Below, piece by piece: positions 1 to 10,359 of a stretch of 64,000 nucleotides of DNA. Within the stretch, counting starts at the first letter, position 1; every line of letters starts with the position of its first letter. Source of the stretch: Tolypocladium sp. Sup5 PDA-1 (lineage: Eukaryota > Ascomycota > Sordariomycetes > Hypocreales > Ophiocordycipitaceae); the NCBI GenBank assembly GCA_000750105.3, contig JPHH03000046.1, forward strand, positions 202,746 through 266,745, written 5' to 3'. Position numbers and translations under genes: made by a program. Below the pieces are notes generated by a model. That model saw only the letters and a program-made list of their open reading frames with translations. It had not been told where the DNA came from and did no database searches.

Positions 1-1
1 G

Positions 2-382
2 GCGTTGGTGGAGTTGGTCCTCGGCCGACTTGCAAACCAAAAGGAGCTGGGGGAAGAGGATCTGGATGATCCGTGGCTGTTTCTACCTAATCTGAGAGAT
101 GATATACTGCGATCCGTTCATTCCCTGTCAGAGCGAGAGAGAATCTGGCAACGAGTGCGCGCGGTGGTGGAGCTGAACAGCAATGTACGAACAGGCCAAA
201 GGGAAGGGCGGAGCGGAGAAGTCGGCCGCGCCTGGGAGTGGATCGGCGCCGTCAAGGGCGAAGGTGCCAGGCGACGGCGCAGTGGGAGAGTATCGTGGGT
301 GCCCGAGGCGAAGTCGGAGTCGCCTCCGGCGCGAGAAATGACGGAGACGAGAAGATGGGAAGAGGCGCGGCCGTTTTACTAG
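2..382 (+). CDS. Src1/Heh2 (MAN1-type) inner nuclear membrane protein, 3' end only
   Basis: The window opens inside this gene; the reading frame starts at base 2 and ends at TAG 380-382, leaving about 126 C-terminal residues. The segment with DLDDPWLFLPNLRDDILR and RIWQRVRAVVELNSNVRTG is what I recognise as the end of the MAN1/Src1 C-terminal domain, a winged-helix-like nucleoplasmic module of LEM/HeH inner nuclear membrane proteins that help anchor chromatin and survey nuclear pore assembly. After it comes a basic, low-complexity tail ending in RPFY. The HeH domain and the membrane helices must lie upstream, outside the window. The family call rests on this one conserved stretch. Confidence 0.8.
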   Translation, partial: ALVELVLGRLANQKELGEEDLDDPWLFLPNLRDDILRSVHSLSERERIWQRVRAVVELNSNVRTGQREGRSGEVGRAWEWIGAVKGEGARRRRSGRVSWVPEAKSESPPAREMTETRRWEEARPFY

Positions 383-1114
383 ACAAGGTGGTGGGTTGGT
401 TGGTTACGCGAGGGGTGTCTGGTTTATGGAACGGAGTTGCGGTCATAATTCGACTGTCATACCTACCTACTTGCTTTACACGTACTGTACCTATGTCGGG
501 GCGTTTACATACTGCCTGTTTTTAAACATGAGAAACTGTCACTACCTGTCTCTTTCTGCTCGGTCGTGAAGCCTGATAATAGTTGGTATGTGAGAAGATA
601 CTCAAAAGGTTGATTTTCTTCCTATCAAATCAGAGAGGCTGCATCTATCTTTATAGTGCATTGCCAAACGTAGTTGCAAACAGACAACCACAGTTAATGT
701 GGTTATGCCAAACAGTCACTAGCAGAGCTCGTGAATTCACTGAGCGAGTCTGCGGGTGGCTGCAAGAGACCATGATTCACTTCCAACAATAATGCGGTTG
801 GCTTCACCATTCACGTCCAATTTGCTATTCCGCTAGTACCCACCTGACCCTCTCATTCAACACTCAACTGCTATCGCTTTAACCCTTGCAGTTTGGGATT
901 CGGTGTACAGTAGTGAGGGAAGCAGGCAGACCCCTCGGCAAAGAACGCAATAGCAATCATCACTAGTAGATAGATAGGATTACGTAGATAGATAGTAGAC
1001 TAATGTCTTGATTGATTGGCTAATGCACAGGTGTTGATATATGCACAAAGGGTTCAAACAAAGGAAAATGTGGTGACCTTTAATCTAGACTCTTAGACTC
1101 TTGGTGTATGCCAT
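383..1114. other. Intergenic region between the Src1-like and ATP4 3' ends
   Basis: The two genes converge here. I see only short AT-richer runs, a GATAGATAG-type short repeat near 968-998, and no reading frame with codon bias or a recognisable motif. The 583-792 ORF looks like chance. Confidence 0.6.
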
Positions 1115-2030
1115 CTATTGGGCCTTGGAAGAGACAATCTCTGCAGGCGCACGTTAGTATCGGACGCGTCAAGATGAACTGGGTTCTGACGTACTCTCAA
1201 CATCAGCCACGCTCTGCTGCAGGATCTGCTGCAGGACCTTGGGGTTATCGAGCTCCTTCTGCACCTTGGCGATGATGGAAGCGGCCAGCTCCTTCTGCTG
1301 TCGCTGCTTGACCTGTCCTTCGTAGCGCACCCAGGAGTCGAGAACGGTCTTGGCCTCGGCGGCCAGAGCGGTCTGCTGCTCCAGCTCGAAAGCCTGAGCC
1401 TCGAGCTTGGCGGTTTCCTACACGTCATCTCGTCAGCACACGTGCGAGGCCCATCCAGACGTATCTTGTTCCTTACCTTGGACACCTCGAAGAGGCCCTT
1501 GGTGATGTCGACAACGCCGCCCATCTGCTTAACGTCCTCGATGCGGGTCTTGACGGCCTCGGTGTGGTCGGCGCGGGCGCTGTTGAGGATGTTCTTGATC
1601 TTCTCGTTCTGGCTCTCGGCCCACTCCTTGTACGCGGGCCCACCGTACTTGAGCATACCGCCCCAAACGGCCAGCAGGCAGAAGGCGACGACCGTCTCCT
1701 CGTTCATGACGTAGTACTCATTGCTGATGGCGTAGACGCTGAGGCCGGCGGCGCTGCTGAGGATGGCGGTCTTGGAGAGCAGGCTGCTCCCGGGGAGCGA
1801 GTCAATGATGCTCTGGGCCTTCTTCTTGGGCTCCTCGGCGGGCACGTTGCTGGAGTTTCGGACGGCGGCCGCAGACAGCGCAGGGAGGGTTCGGCGAGCG
1901 AGGGTAGGTCGGAGAAGGGGAGCGCCTGCTAGAGGGTCAGTACCTCGTCAATGGCGCCAATTCCGGCGGTCTCGGTTTTCCTGCGGCGGCTCGACGTACC
2001 GACAGCGCTTCGCGCCAAGCGGGAGGCCAT
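1115..2030 (-). CDS. ATP4: Mitochondrial ATP synthase subunit b (F0 stator, subunit 4)
   Basis: This subunit is part of the peripheral stalk that holds F1 still against the rotating c-ring in the inner mitochondrial membrane. I read four exons: 2030-2000, 1925-1477, 1417-1195 and 1140-1115. Donors are GTACGT, GTAAGG and GTACGT; acceptors are GCAG, GTAG and GCAG, and all phases agree. The start MASRLARSAVGAPLLRPT gives an arginine-rich mitochondrial presequence. After it come PGSSLLSKTA, a hydrophobic hairpin (YAISNEYYVMNEETVVAFCLLAVWGG), and then a long charged helix (EWAESQNEKIKNILNSAR through KQRQQKELAASI), the usual order for subunit b. The protein ends KIVSSKAQ. Exon 4 is only 26 bases. 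The length of about 243 residues fits the family. It shares a 402 bp divergent promoter with NOC4. Confidence 0.95.
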
Positions 2031-2432
2031 TGTGAGATGATTCGTGATGGGGTATCGAGGGCTTGTCGTTGCTCGGAGAGCTGGGAATGAGGTTGAGGTT
2101 TTATCGCGCTAGTTCGGCAACAAGCAATAGTCACGTGACGTCGGAAATCCGTCCCTCGCCGCTACCCGGACTTCTTCCGCACTCAAGTCTTGGCGCAATG
2201 TTGCGACTGATTGGCTGGAAATTCTACATTCAGTGAAGTTTTGCGGACGCTCTTCATGAATTTCATGAAGCATTCCTTGTTTTCATCTTTCGGAGATTGA
2301 CGCATTTGAACATTATCTTGTTCGGCGATACATCTCTCAATTGCGCTTCTGTTTGTCTTGTGGAGATTTTACTTCCTCTCCAATTTTGGTTAAAATCCTC
2401 TGCGGCACAAGGTATCACATCCAACCCTCATC
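2031..2432. promoter_or_regulatory. Divergent promoter region ATP4 / NOC4
   Basis: This 402 bp stretch separates two start codons facing apart and must hold both core promoters. It includes TCACGTGACGTC around 2132-2143, an E-box/CRE-like palindromic sequence that could bind bHLH or bZIP factors. No convincing TATA box stands out. The regulatory reading is inference from position and motif. Confidence 0.45.
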
Positions 2433-4180
2433 ATGCCTACCGCCATGGCAGGCGAGGGCTCCAAACGCAAGCGAGTCTCTGCAGGAGAGAAGTCGACAAA
2501 ACGACGGCGATCATCTGGAAGCGAGGGCCATGACGACCCCAATGCGAAAATCCTCCTGATGGAGCAAGGAATCCTGGAGTCCAAGAAGAACTACAACGAC
2601 ATCACCGCCCTGCTCAACGCCTCCAAGAATGGGGACGAGGAGTCGATGCTAGCCACTGTCGCGCTTTGCCGCATCTTCGTCCGGCTATTGGCTCAAGGGT
2701 CGCTAGTCTTCAAAAAATCCTTGTCTGAAAAGGACGGAGTTGTCGTTGGTTGGCTGAGAGATCAGCTGTCCCAGTACAAGAAATTGCTGCTGAGCTTCTT
2801 GGCAGACGAGGACCTGGCTGTGACGGCGCTGACTCTCTGCATGAGAATCCTCAAAGCCGAGGGAGAGTATCTGTCTGACAGAGAGGAATACTCATTCCCC
2901 ACGGCCTTCATCGAGGACATTGTACGGGCCATTTTCTTGTCCGACAATGAGGATGTTCGGCGGGCGTACATCGAGGAGTATGCAGAGCAGTATGACGACA
3001 TACGATTCTTCACGTTTAAATCTGTCAAGTGCGCTGGCTTCCTCCATCATTCGCTCGGGAGCTCTTACTGACGGTGCTTAGGCCTGCTATGGAGGGTATC
3101 GCAACGGAGAAAGACTCCTCGAGTGCACTCTTCGATCGAGTCTTCTCGCTCATCTTCGCCATGGACGGCGTGCCTGAATCAGCCAATGAACTTGAGGACT
3201 TTTATATCAAGAGACCTCAGAAGAAATCTCACTCTCTGCGATCAGTTGTCCAGCACAAGAAGCAGGGCCAAGAAGCTTGGTTGGCACTCATGGGCATTGT
3301 CGACGCAAAGGAGCAGCGAAAACGTATTCTAGAAATCGTTTCGACCGTCATTGCCCCGTGGTTCACCAAGCCCGAGCTGCTTGCCGACTTTCTCACCGGC
3401 TGCTACAACGCCGGCGGATCAATGTCTCTCTTGGCACTGTCTGGTGTCTTCTACCTGATCCAGGAGCGCAATTTGGACTATCCGTCCTTCTACCCGAAGC
3501 TTTACTCGCTCCTGGATCGCGACATACTTCACTCCAAGCACCGATCGCGCTTCTTCCGACTGCTGGACACGTTCCTGGCATCCACCCACCTTCCCGCGGC
3601 CCTTGTGGCCAGTTTCCTCAAGCGACTGTCGCGGCTCACGCTCAATGCTCCTCCGAGCGCAGTTGCATTTGTGATTCCTTGGATTTACAATCTTCTCAAG
3701 CGTCACCCTTCCTGCACCTTTATGGTCCACCGAGTGGTCCAGGATTCTGAGACGAAAAAACACATCCAGGATCATGGCTTTGAAGATCCGTTTGTGCCGC
3801 AAGAGGCAGACCCGATGGAAACCAAGGCGATTGACAGCTGCCTCTGGGAGCTTGTTCAGATGCAATCGCACTACCACCCCAACGTCGCCACAGTTGCGAA
3901 GATTGTCTCTGAGCAGTACACCAAGCAGTCCTATAACATGGAGGACTTTTTGGATCATTCTTATGCCAGTGTAAGTGCCTGTTCAACTAAATCTTGTTGC
4001 TCGGTAATACTGACTGTCGGCCAGCTTTTGGACGCGGAAGTCGCCAAAGAAGTCAAGAAGGCTCCCGTGGTGGAATTCCACATCCCAAAGAAAGTCTTTC
4101 TTCCGCAGGAGGCGCCGGCCGAAACCCCAGACAGCCTGCTAGTCAGGCTCTGGGATTTCGGAGGAGCGACCGTCGCTTGA
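2433..4180 (+). CDS. NOC4: Nucleolar complex protein 4, 40S ribosome biogenesis
   Basis: Noc4 works with Nop14 in the small-subunit processome, maturing and exporting 40S precursors. I read exons 2433-3028, 3082-3970 and 4025-4180. Intron 1 (GTGCGC...TTAG) is phase 2; intron 2 (GTAAGT...CCAG) is exactly 54 bases without a stop, so its retention would add 18 residues in frame. The N-terminus is basic (SKRKRVSAGEKSTKRRR), a likely nucleolar signal. The C-terminal half has the CBF/Mak21 region: GSMSLLALSGVFYLIQERNL, FYPKLYSLLD, HSKHRSRFFRLLDTFL, HLPAALVASFLKRLSRL and VIPWIYNLLKRHP. The length of about 546 residues is normal. The start is supported by the purine at -3 and the basic tail it keeps. 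Confidence 0.93.
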
Positions 4181-5944
4181 GGCTCTTGACGTTGAGGGAC
4201 GGGGCTTCGGTGGGAGTCTCTTGACTAGGAATGCATAGAAAAGCTCGGAGTTGATGGAGTCGCCTGGGCATTTTAAATCACCATATTCATGTAGCCATTG
4301 GGACATTTCTTTAGACGGCATCACTGTGCCCTTGAGCAGTCGATGCACAGCCGCCCGCAACCAATGCAGCAAAGGCGTAGCAGTCGGGTCACATGCGCAA
4401 GACCATCTACACCACCTTCCATTTGCACGGGCGTTGCAGTGCAGAGACAACCCGTGACAGAATGCGCTCTCGTCGCGCTGGAGTTAAAGGCAGTACCAAG
4501 TGCCCCGACGATGCTCTGAACCACGGTGGCTTGGGTGGTTCAACTGATGTTGAATGACGCTTCTTTGTATGCATTGGATCATACTTCGTAGTTCATTGCC
4601 CAATTGTTGCCCCCATTTGCTGCAGATTGAGCCATGTAACGTCCCTGCACGTCGCTGCAGCTGGGAAGAAAAGTGGCACTACCTTAGCAGGAGCTGCGCA
4701 GCGACAGTGATGTCAGCGCCTCAGCTCCGGGGGGGGGGGGGGGCCCGCAGCAGCGGCATGCATCGCATCATGGCCTGCGTTACACGGCGCGCCGCGGCTA
4801 CAAATCTTGGAAACACGGTCTCCCCTCAAACGTCCCATCAGCCAGCCCGGCAACCTCCGCGGCAGGGATGGAATCTAGACTCAACGCCACGGTTGCCTAC
4901 TCGGATTGAAATCTCCTCATCCTTGCGATTCACCGATCGTGGACATCGACGGATACGCGCGTCGGGCAATGCCACTATCGTGAGTCGTGGCCGCGAGCGA
5001 CCCTTGCCGCGCCTTGCCCGTTGCGTCCGCTCGAGAACGTTCTTCTGCGGGTGGGCAATGCGAGGGCCATGACGGCATGTCACGTCAGGACCCGTTGCTC
5101 GGCTTGGATTGCTGCCCCTTCGGCCCTTGTGAGGCGTACTCGTTTCGTTGCCTGGCCTTTCTCATCGGGGCCCCACGAGCGCCCTTAGGATTTCGGGAAT
5201 GGGTAGCTTTGCCTCGTTGCTCGACGTCCCTTCTCGTGAGACGTGCGTTTAGACTTCATACTTTACCGGTACCCGGCAAAACACACGATATACGTACAAG
5301 CACAGAGACCTTGGACACTGGAGACCCTGATTATCCCAAATACGGTAGGGATCACCCCGCGGGACCGGCCAGACATGAAGTCGTCTGGACTCTGTTGCCG
5401 TCTGGTGGGCTCGACGGCCGTGCAGGTTGCCACATGGCCTGCCTCGTGATAGGCCCCAAGGGATGCCAACATAGCGCTCGCCACCTCCTGGACGCATAGA
5501 TGACGACGATCACCAGACCAGCCCGGCCGGGCACCAGCCATGCCCTCTCTCCCCAGGTCATACTACTCCCGCATGGAGCATCCCGGCTTGGCGGCACACG
5601 GCGGCGTTGCACCGGCCGCGGTTTGGACGAGTCCCGGAGCGCATTTGTTGGCGTAACTATACACCACAGATCCGGACCTTCGTCGTGCGATGCTAGAAAA
5701 AGCATCCTTTTTGAGTAGGAATCATCCATCAGAAAGTGGCAAAGCGCAACCACCGGCGAAGGCCGCAGCCGGAGCTCAGGCTTGAGTTTCCGGGTAGAAC
5801 GTTGTTCAATGCCAAAGGGGTGCTGCGTCGATGGGATACTTCATCCGATGGCCTCCCGGCTCGGAGAGGGCTCGAAGGGACCGGAAACAGAGCAGATCTG
5901 CAATCATCGATTACTTGTCGCAGAATAGATCGCAACCCACAACC
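4181..5944. other. Intergenic region with a 15-base G run
   Basis: About 1.8 kb without a supported gene. Positions 4729-4743 are an unbroken run of 15 G, a place where assembly length is uncertain. Several overlapping ORFs (for example 4987-5499) lack codon bias and recognisable motifs. The last part is the presumed promoter and leader of the dioxygenase gene downstream. Confidence 0.55.
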
Positions 5945-7403
5945 ATGATCGCACCCTCATCCACAATCATGGCACGCATCGGCGGGCACGTCATCCTTAA
6001 CGTCACTGCCGCTGCCACGGCCCGGTCCATGTCGACCATGGTCAAGGCCGCTACCGCTGCCGCTTCTGCTTCTGCTACATTACCCATGCCCTCGCTGCCG
6101 TCCTTCAAGACATCACCAGCGGCCGCAACCATGCCGCCCGGTTTCACGGCCACAGTCGAACAGCTCGAGACATTCGTCCTCCCCGAGCAGGTCTCGGGGT
6201 CCGTCTCGGACCAGGCCATGGCCCGGGCCATGGTCGACGCCTGGCGCCGCGACGGCATCTTGCAGGTCAGCATGTCGCAGCTCCAGCGGCGCCTGTACCA
6301 GGCCGCCAACGTGGCGAGCAGGCGCTTTTTCGGCCGGCCGCAGGGCGACAAGCATGCGTGCGTCGACGCGCGCAGCTACGCCGGGTACATTGCCTCGGGC
6401 GAGGAGATTACCGACGGCGTGGCCGACTACTCGGAGATCTTCACCGTGACCAAGGACCTATCGCCGCGGGACAGGCGGGTCGCCGGCCGCTGGCCGTGCC
6501 ATGGGCCGTGTCCCTGGGCGGACAAGGACATGAAGACCATCGTGGGCCGGTACATGGCCGACCTTGGGGCGAGCGGCGGGAAGATTCTCCGGCTGATTGA
6601 GCTAGGTCTCGGTGTGCCCGCCGGGTCGTTGACGCGGTACACAGACGACGGCTGGCATCATATGCGGATGCTCAGGTGAGTCTTCATACTGCTGCTCTTC
6701 TCACACTGGTGAGAGAGTCAACAAACTCTAACAGCAAGAGTAGGTTCCCTCCTCGGCACAGGACCAATGGCAAGGGCAAGGACGGCCGCGGCATCGGTTC
6801 TCATACAGACTACGGCCTGCTGGTGCTCGCCGCCCAAGATGAGGTCGGAGGTGAGAAGCTCTTACACAAACAACTCATGTGTGTGGCGACTGACTTATCC
6901 AGGGTTGTTCGTGCGACCTCCACAGCAAGGGGAGAGGTTCACCAACTGGCAACAGAGCGCCGCGGGGGCCAAAGAAGACGAGTCGGGCTGGGTATACGTA
7001 CCGCCCGTGCCCGGCGTCTTTACCGTCTTCCCCGGTAAGCAGCCTCACTTACCTTCGCCACCCCCCCGCGTGTGCAAGATCAACCGCTGACCCTCACCCA
7101 GGAGACATGCTGCAGTACATGACCAACAACGTGCTCCAGTCGACGCCGCACAAGGTCGGGCTCAACACGCGCGAGCGCTTCGCCTTTGCCTACTTCCACG
7201 AGCCCAACTTCCGGTCCGTGGTGAAGCCGCTGGAGGGCTACAACGGCGGGCAGGCACCCGTCGAGGGCATCCACTACGGGACGCACTTTACCAACATGGC
7301 GCTGCGCAACTACCCAGACCGCGTCACGACGAAGCGGCTGGTGGCGGAGGGCCGGTACCGGATGCTGACCAGCCCGGAGCTGCGCGACGACGGCGCTTCA
7401 TGA
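5945..7403 (+). CDS. Ethylene-forming-enzyme-like 2-oxoglutarate/Fe(II) dioxygenase
   Basis: Family enzymes convert 2-oxoglutarate to ethylene and CO2 and also hydroxylate L-arginine; some fungal homologues are reported not to make ethylene. Exons are 5945-6675, 6744-6850, 6903-7034 and 7102-7403, giving 423 residues with all phases matching. Metal ligands are visible as H264 and D266 (SHTDYGLLVLAAQD) and H340 (STPHKVGLNTRERF), with R349 as the 2-oxoglutarate anchor. EFE-class signatures are GYIASGEEITDG (148-158), WPCHGPCPWAD (183-193), DGWHHMRMLRFPP (235-247), FAYFHEPNF (352-360) and NYPDRVTTKR (393-402). Compared with my memory of the Pseudomonas numbering, the arginine-binding Glu, Thr, Arg and Tyr appear kept (E154, T156, R241, R392, Y267), but the Cys after that Arg is N393 and the Cys near R349 is F352. 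The N-terminal 60 residues are low-complexity Ala/Ser/Thr, possibly an organelle signal or untranslated; ATGs at 5969, 6028 and 6034 region are alternatives. Confidence 0.85.
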
Positions 7404-10359
7404 CCGTGGGGGGGTGGAAGGTGGGCGAGGAGGAGGGAGTTTCGGGGTTTGCCAGCGTAGCGTTAATCTGATTGAGTGAATTTCTCCATGACTGAGTGCT
7501 CTTTGTGAACGCGGCTCATCTTGCTGAAGACAGAATGATGATTGGTCGTTGTCAGCGGAGCACTGTGGCGACCAGGTTCTCGGAACGCCGGAGCTTCGGC
7601 CGAAAGATGGAGACGGATCGGAAGCACCGCCAATCGCGGCTGCATAGGCCTGCCCGTTTCGGTTCAACACCGCCATGTTCGTCGACGGCGACCTGCAACG
7701 TGCATGGCTGCCCGCCAAGCCTTGCGGTCTAAAATCAGGCCATGGTCGAGACGGGCCTTGACGCAGTGGAACAGTGGCATCCCGCGCCTGCGCCACGGGT
7801 GACGCGTGCTGGTTGGTCGAGCTGGCGGAGGATTGGCGAGCCTGCAAAGCCTCAACAGTGGGTGGCAGCGACAGCGGGAGAATGCCTGTTCTGGTGGCGT
7901 TGAGCAAGTTGGGTTAGCGTCGTCGCCGCTCTTGCTGACTGCGACCGAGTACACAATTAATGTTATCATCGAGACAGACCGTCCTCGTGAGGATATTTTC
8001 AGCCTCATGGAAGAAAGCAGACTTCATGGCCCGGCTCAGTACGACCCACCGGGCACGGTCAGAACGAGCGCCTGGTTTGGGGAGCTCAGCTGAAGGGTGC
8101 AGACTCCCAGCTGAAGTATGCTTTGGAATCAGTGTGCCATCGATGATTTTGAGCATATGCTAACGTAAAGGTATCAGGAGTGTTCGTTGTGGCTCAAAGG
8201 GATAGAGCAGTGCGCGGGCTTGACTCGATGTTGTACGACTTTGGGCTTCTGGGGCTAAGCGTTGCCATATGTGTTGATTGAGTTGAATCGTTGACCAAGG
8301 CAGGCCGAAGGCCGAGGGAAAAGCAGTCCTGAACGCTGACATTGAAGTTGTCGGACCCAAGGAAGATTCACGATAGGAGGGCTGTTTTCACGTGCAACGA
8401 TCTAAAGACGTGCTCCAATTGCTTATGAAACGGGACTCCTGTGTTGAATTCCCTTTGAAATGACCTTGAATGCTTACCCATCGTTACGATGGGTTCATCG
8501 CAGCGCGACTAGCTGCTTGTCTCTACGTGTTGTCAAGTGCTTGGGACTCAGAGGGTAGTGGCCGAGCCTGTATCTCTCGTGCCGGCAGCTATGTGCATTT
8601 CCCATCCATTCTTACAACAGACTATGCTGCTAAGACTTCAGTTCATTATACGATAATACAGTCTCATACGAGAACCAAAGTCACCATGGGCCGTGGCCCC
8701 ACTTCGCGATGACAATGATGGCACTGATGAGGGACCAAAGTCACCAGACGATAAAAGCAACGCAACGGTCCTTACAAGCCAATCCCACGGAGGGGAATAC
8801 GGAGTTTGCGGAGCACGCATGAAGTACGTGGCTAGCCGTTAAAAACGGCAGTCGCCCCAATAAAAGCTATGCACAAAGCAGAATTATGCAGCTAGGGCGC
8901 GTGACACAGCTCAGGCCAGGTTTCGGACACACGCCAGGAAGAGGATAGCGGGCTCAGGCCAGGCTCCCTAAAGCGGCGCTGCTCAGGTACCTATTCATTC
9001 GAAACCTGCAGCCGACAAACCCATCATGGGGTGGCTGCGGGAGTACGCCATCAAATTCTGTGCCGCATCGTCGTGGAAGACTCTCGGCGCATGGCTGGGT
9101 TAGGCGCGGGACAATCATTCTCCCTCCGGCAGCCAGTTGCTCCGGCAGTATATCCAGCCCGGGGGTCTGGTGACTGCATCGCTCGCTCATGAGAAGGAAA
9201 ATGATTCCAGAGAGGGCAATGGCAGTGATGCGGGAGTGATGGCGATCGACAGGCCGAACCTGCAGAAGCAGTTAGCCGCCATCGGTTCTGTGCTGGGCCG
9301 GCCGACTTGATCGGACCAAGTTGCGTCATCGGCATCTCGAGAAGAAACAGCCCTTGTCCAGCTGGACGATGGAGGCTTTGCGGGGGATTCGTCAGAGAAG
9401 GTACATCAAGATTGGCTTATTACTGCCGTTGCCGTCAGCCTGCGGCACGGAGATGCGTGTTGCCTGGAGAAGCCCACGTCGCTCCGGAGCATGTCCCGTC
9501 CTCCACTGCACTAACAACGGCTCAGTTCCTGTGCCTGAGGTTGCTCCAGCGAAAGGTTCCTTCCGCTGATAAGACAGTGGTGGACACCGCCCCAGTGCCG
9601 GCCCAACGTCGGCAATCCGCCTAGCCCCAGAGAAAACTGCCCACCCCAATTTTTTTTCCCTCGACTGGAGCTTCACCTCTGCAATTTCGCCAGTGCAGGG
9701 CCCGCCCACGCCAGGGGAAACCAGCCAGGCCCAAGCAACCAAGACCTGCTGCTCATCAGCGAGTCCAGTTCCGTTTCCTCCTCGACATCCCATCATCTTC
9801 GCTATCTCGACCCTCCTTTCGAGCGATCCCGCGCCTCGTCCCTCATTGTCCTCGCCGCGCCGCTGCAGCCTGGCCCGTCCGTGGCTGCGCCTGTGTGTCG
9901 TCAATTGGCTGCGTCGGTTGCTATTGTTCCTTATTCAGGGTCCCGTCCTCGCGCGCCCGCAGTTGCAGTTGGCCCCGCGCGTCCCTCCAGCGCTGGTCCC
10001 AAACCACCAACGATTGTGCCGATTGCGATTGTTTGCGCCACGAACACCCCTCACGCGGTGCCAGCGAGACTCCTGTCAGTATAACACCCCAATGCCGTCA
10101 CCGGGCGGTCCTCCCCTCGCGCTCCCAGTTCCTTGCTCCTCCCCCGCTGCCTCTGCCTCTGCCCGACGATGCCCTCTCGACGCTGCCTCGCACCACCATG
10201 GGCCCCTATGTCCTCACCACCACCACCCAGAAATCCCTTTCGTCTCCGCCGACATCCACTTACACAACCACCCCCTGCTTAGACCGAGCCGCCGACTTCT
10301 CCCCAAGGGCCAGATGTCGTAAACCGAACCGCCGAGTCACCTTCTCCGATTCAGTCACC
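7404..10359. other. Long intergenic region and HMG-CoA reductase leader
   Basis: Nearly 3 kb with no supported gene. The last 700 bases (from about 9640) are pyrimidine-rich with a T8 run and many CCTC/CTCC blocks, typical of promoters and leaders of highly expressed fungal genes. The HMG-CoA reductase frame stays open back to 9895, but the upstream peptide is low-complexity and unlike the family. The remaining ORFs (7500-9570) look like chance. Confidence 0.55.

Noticed and set aside
4987..5499. 170-codon ORF near 5 kb
   Set aside because: No recognisable motif, several competing frames, and no intron or promoter support.
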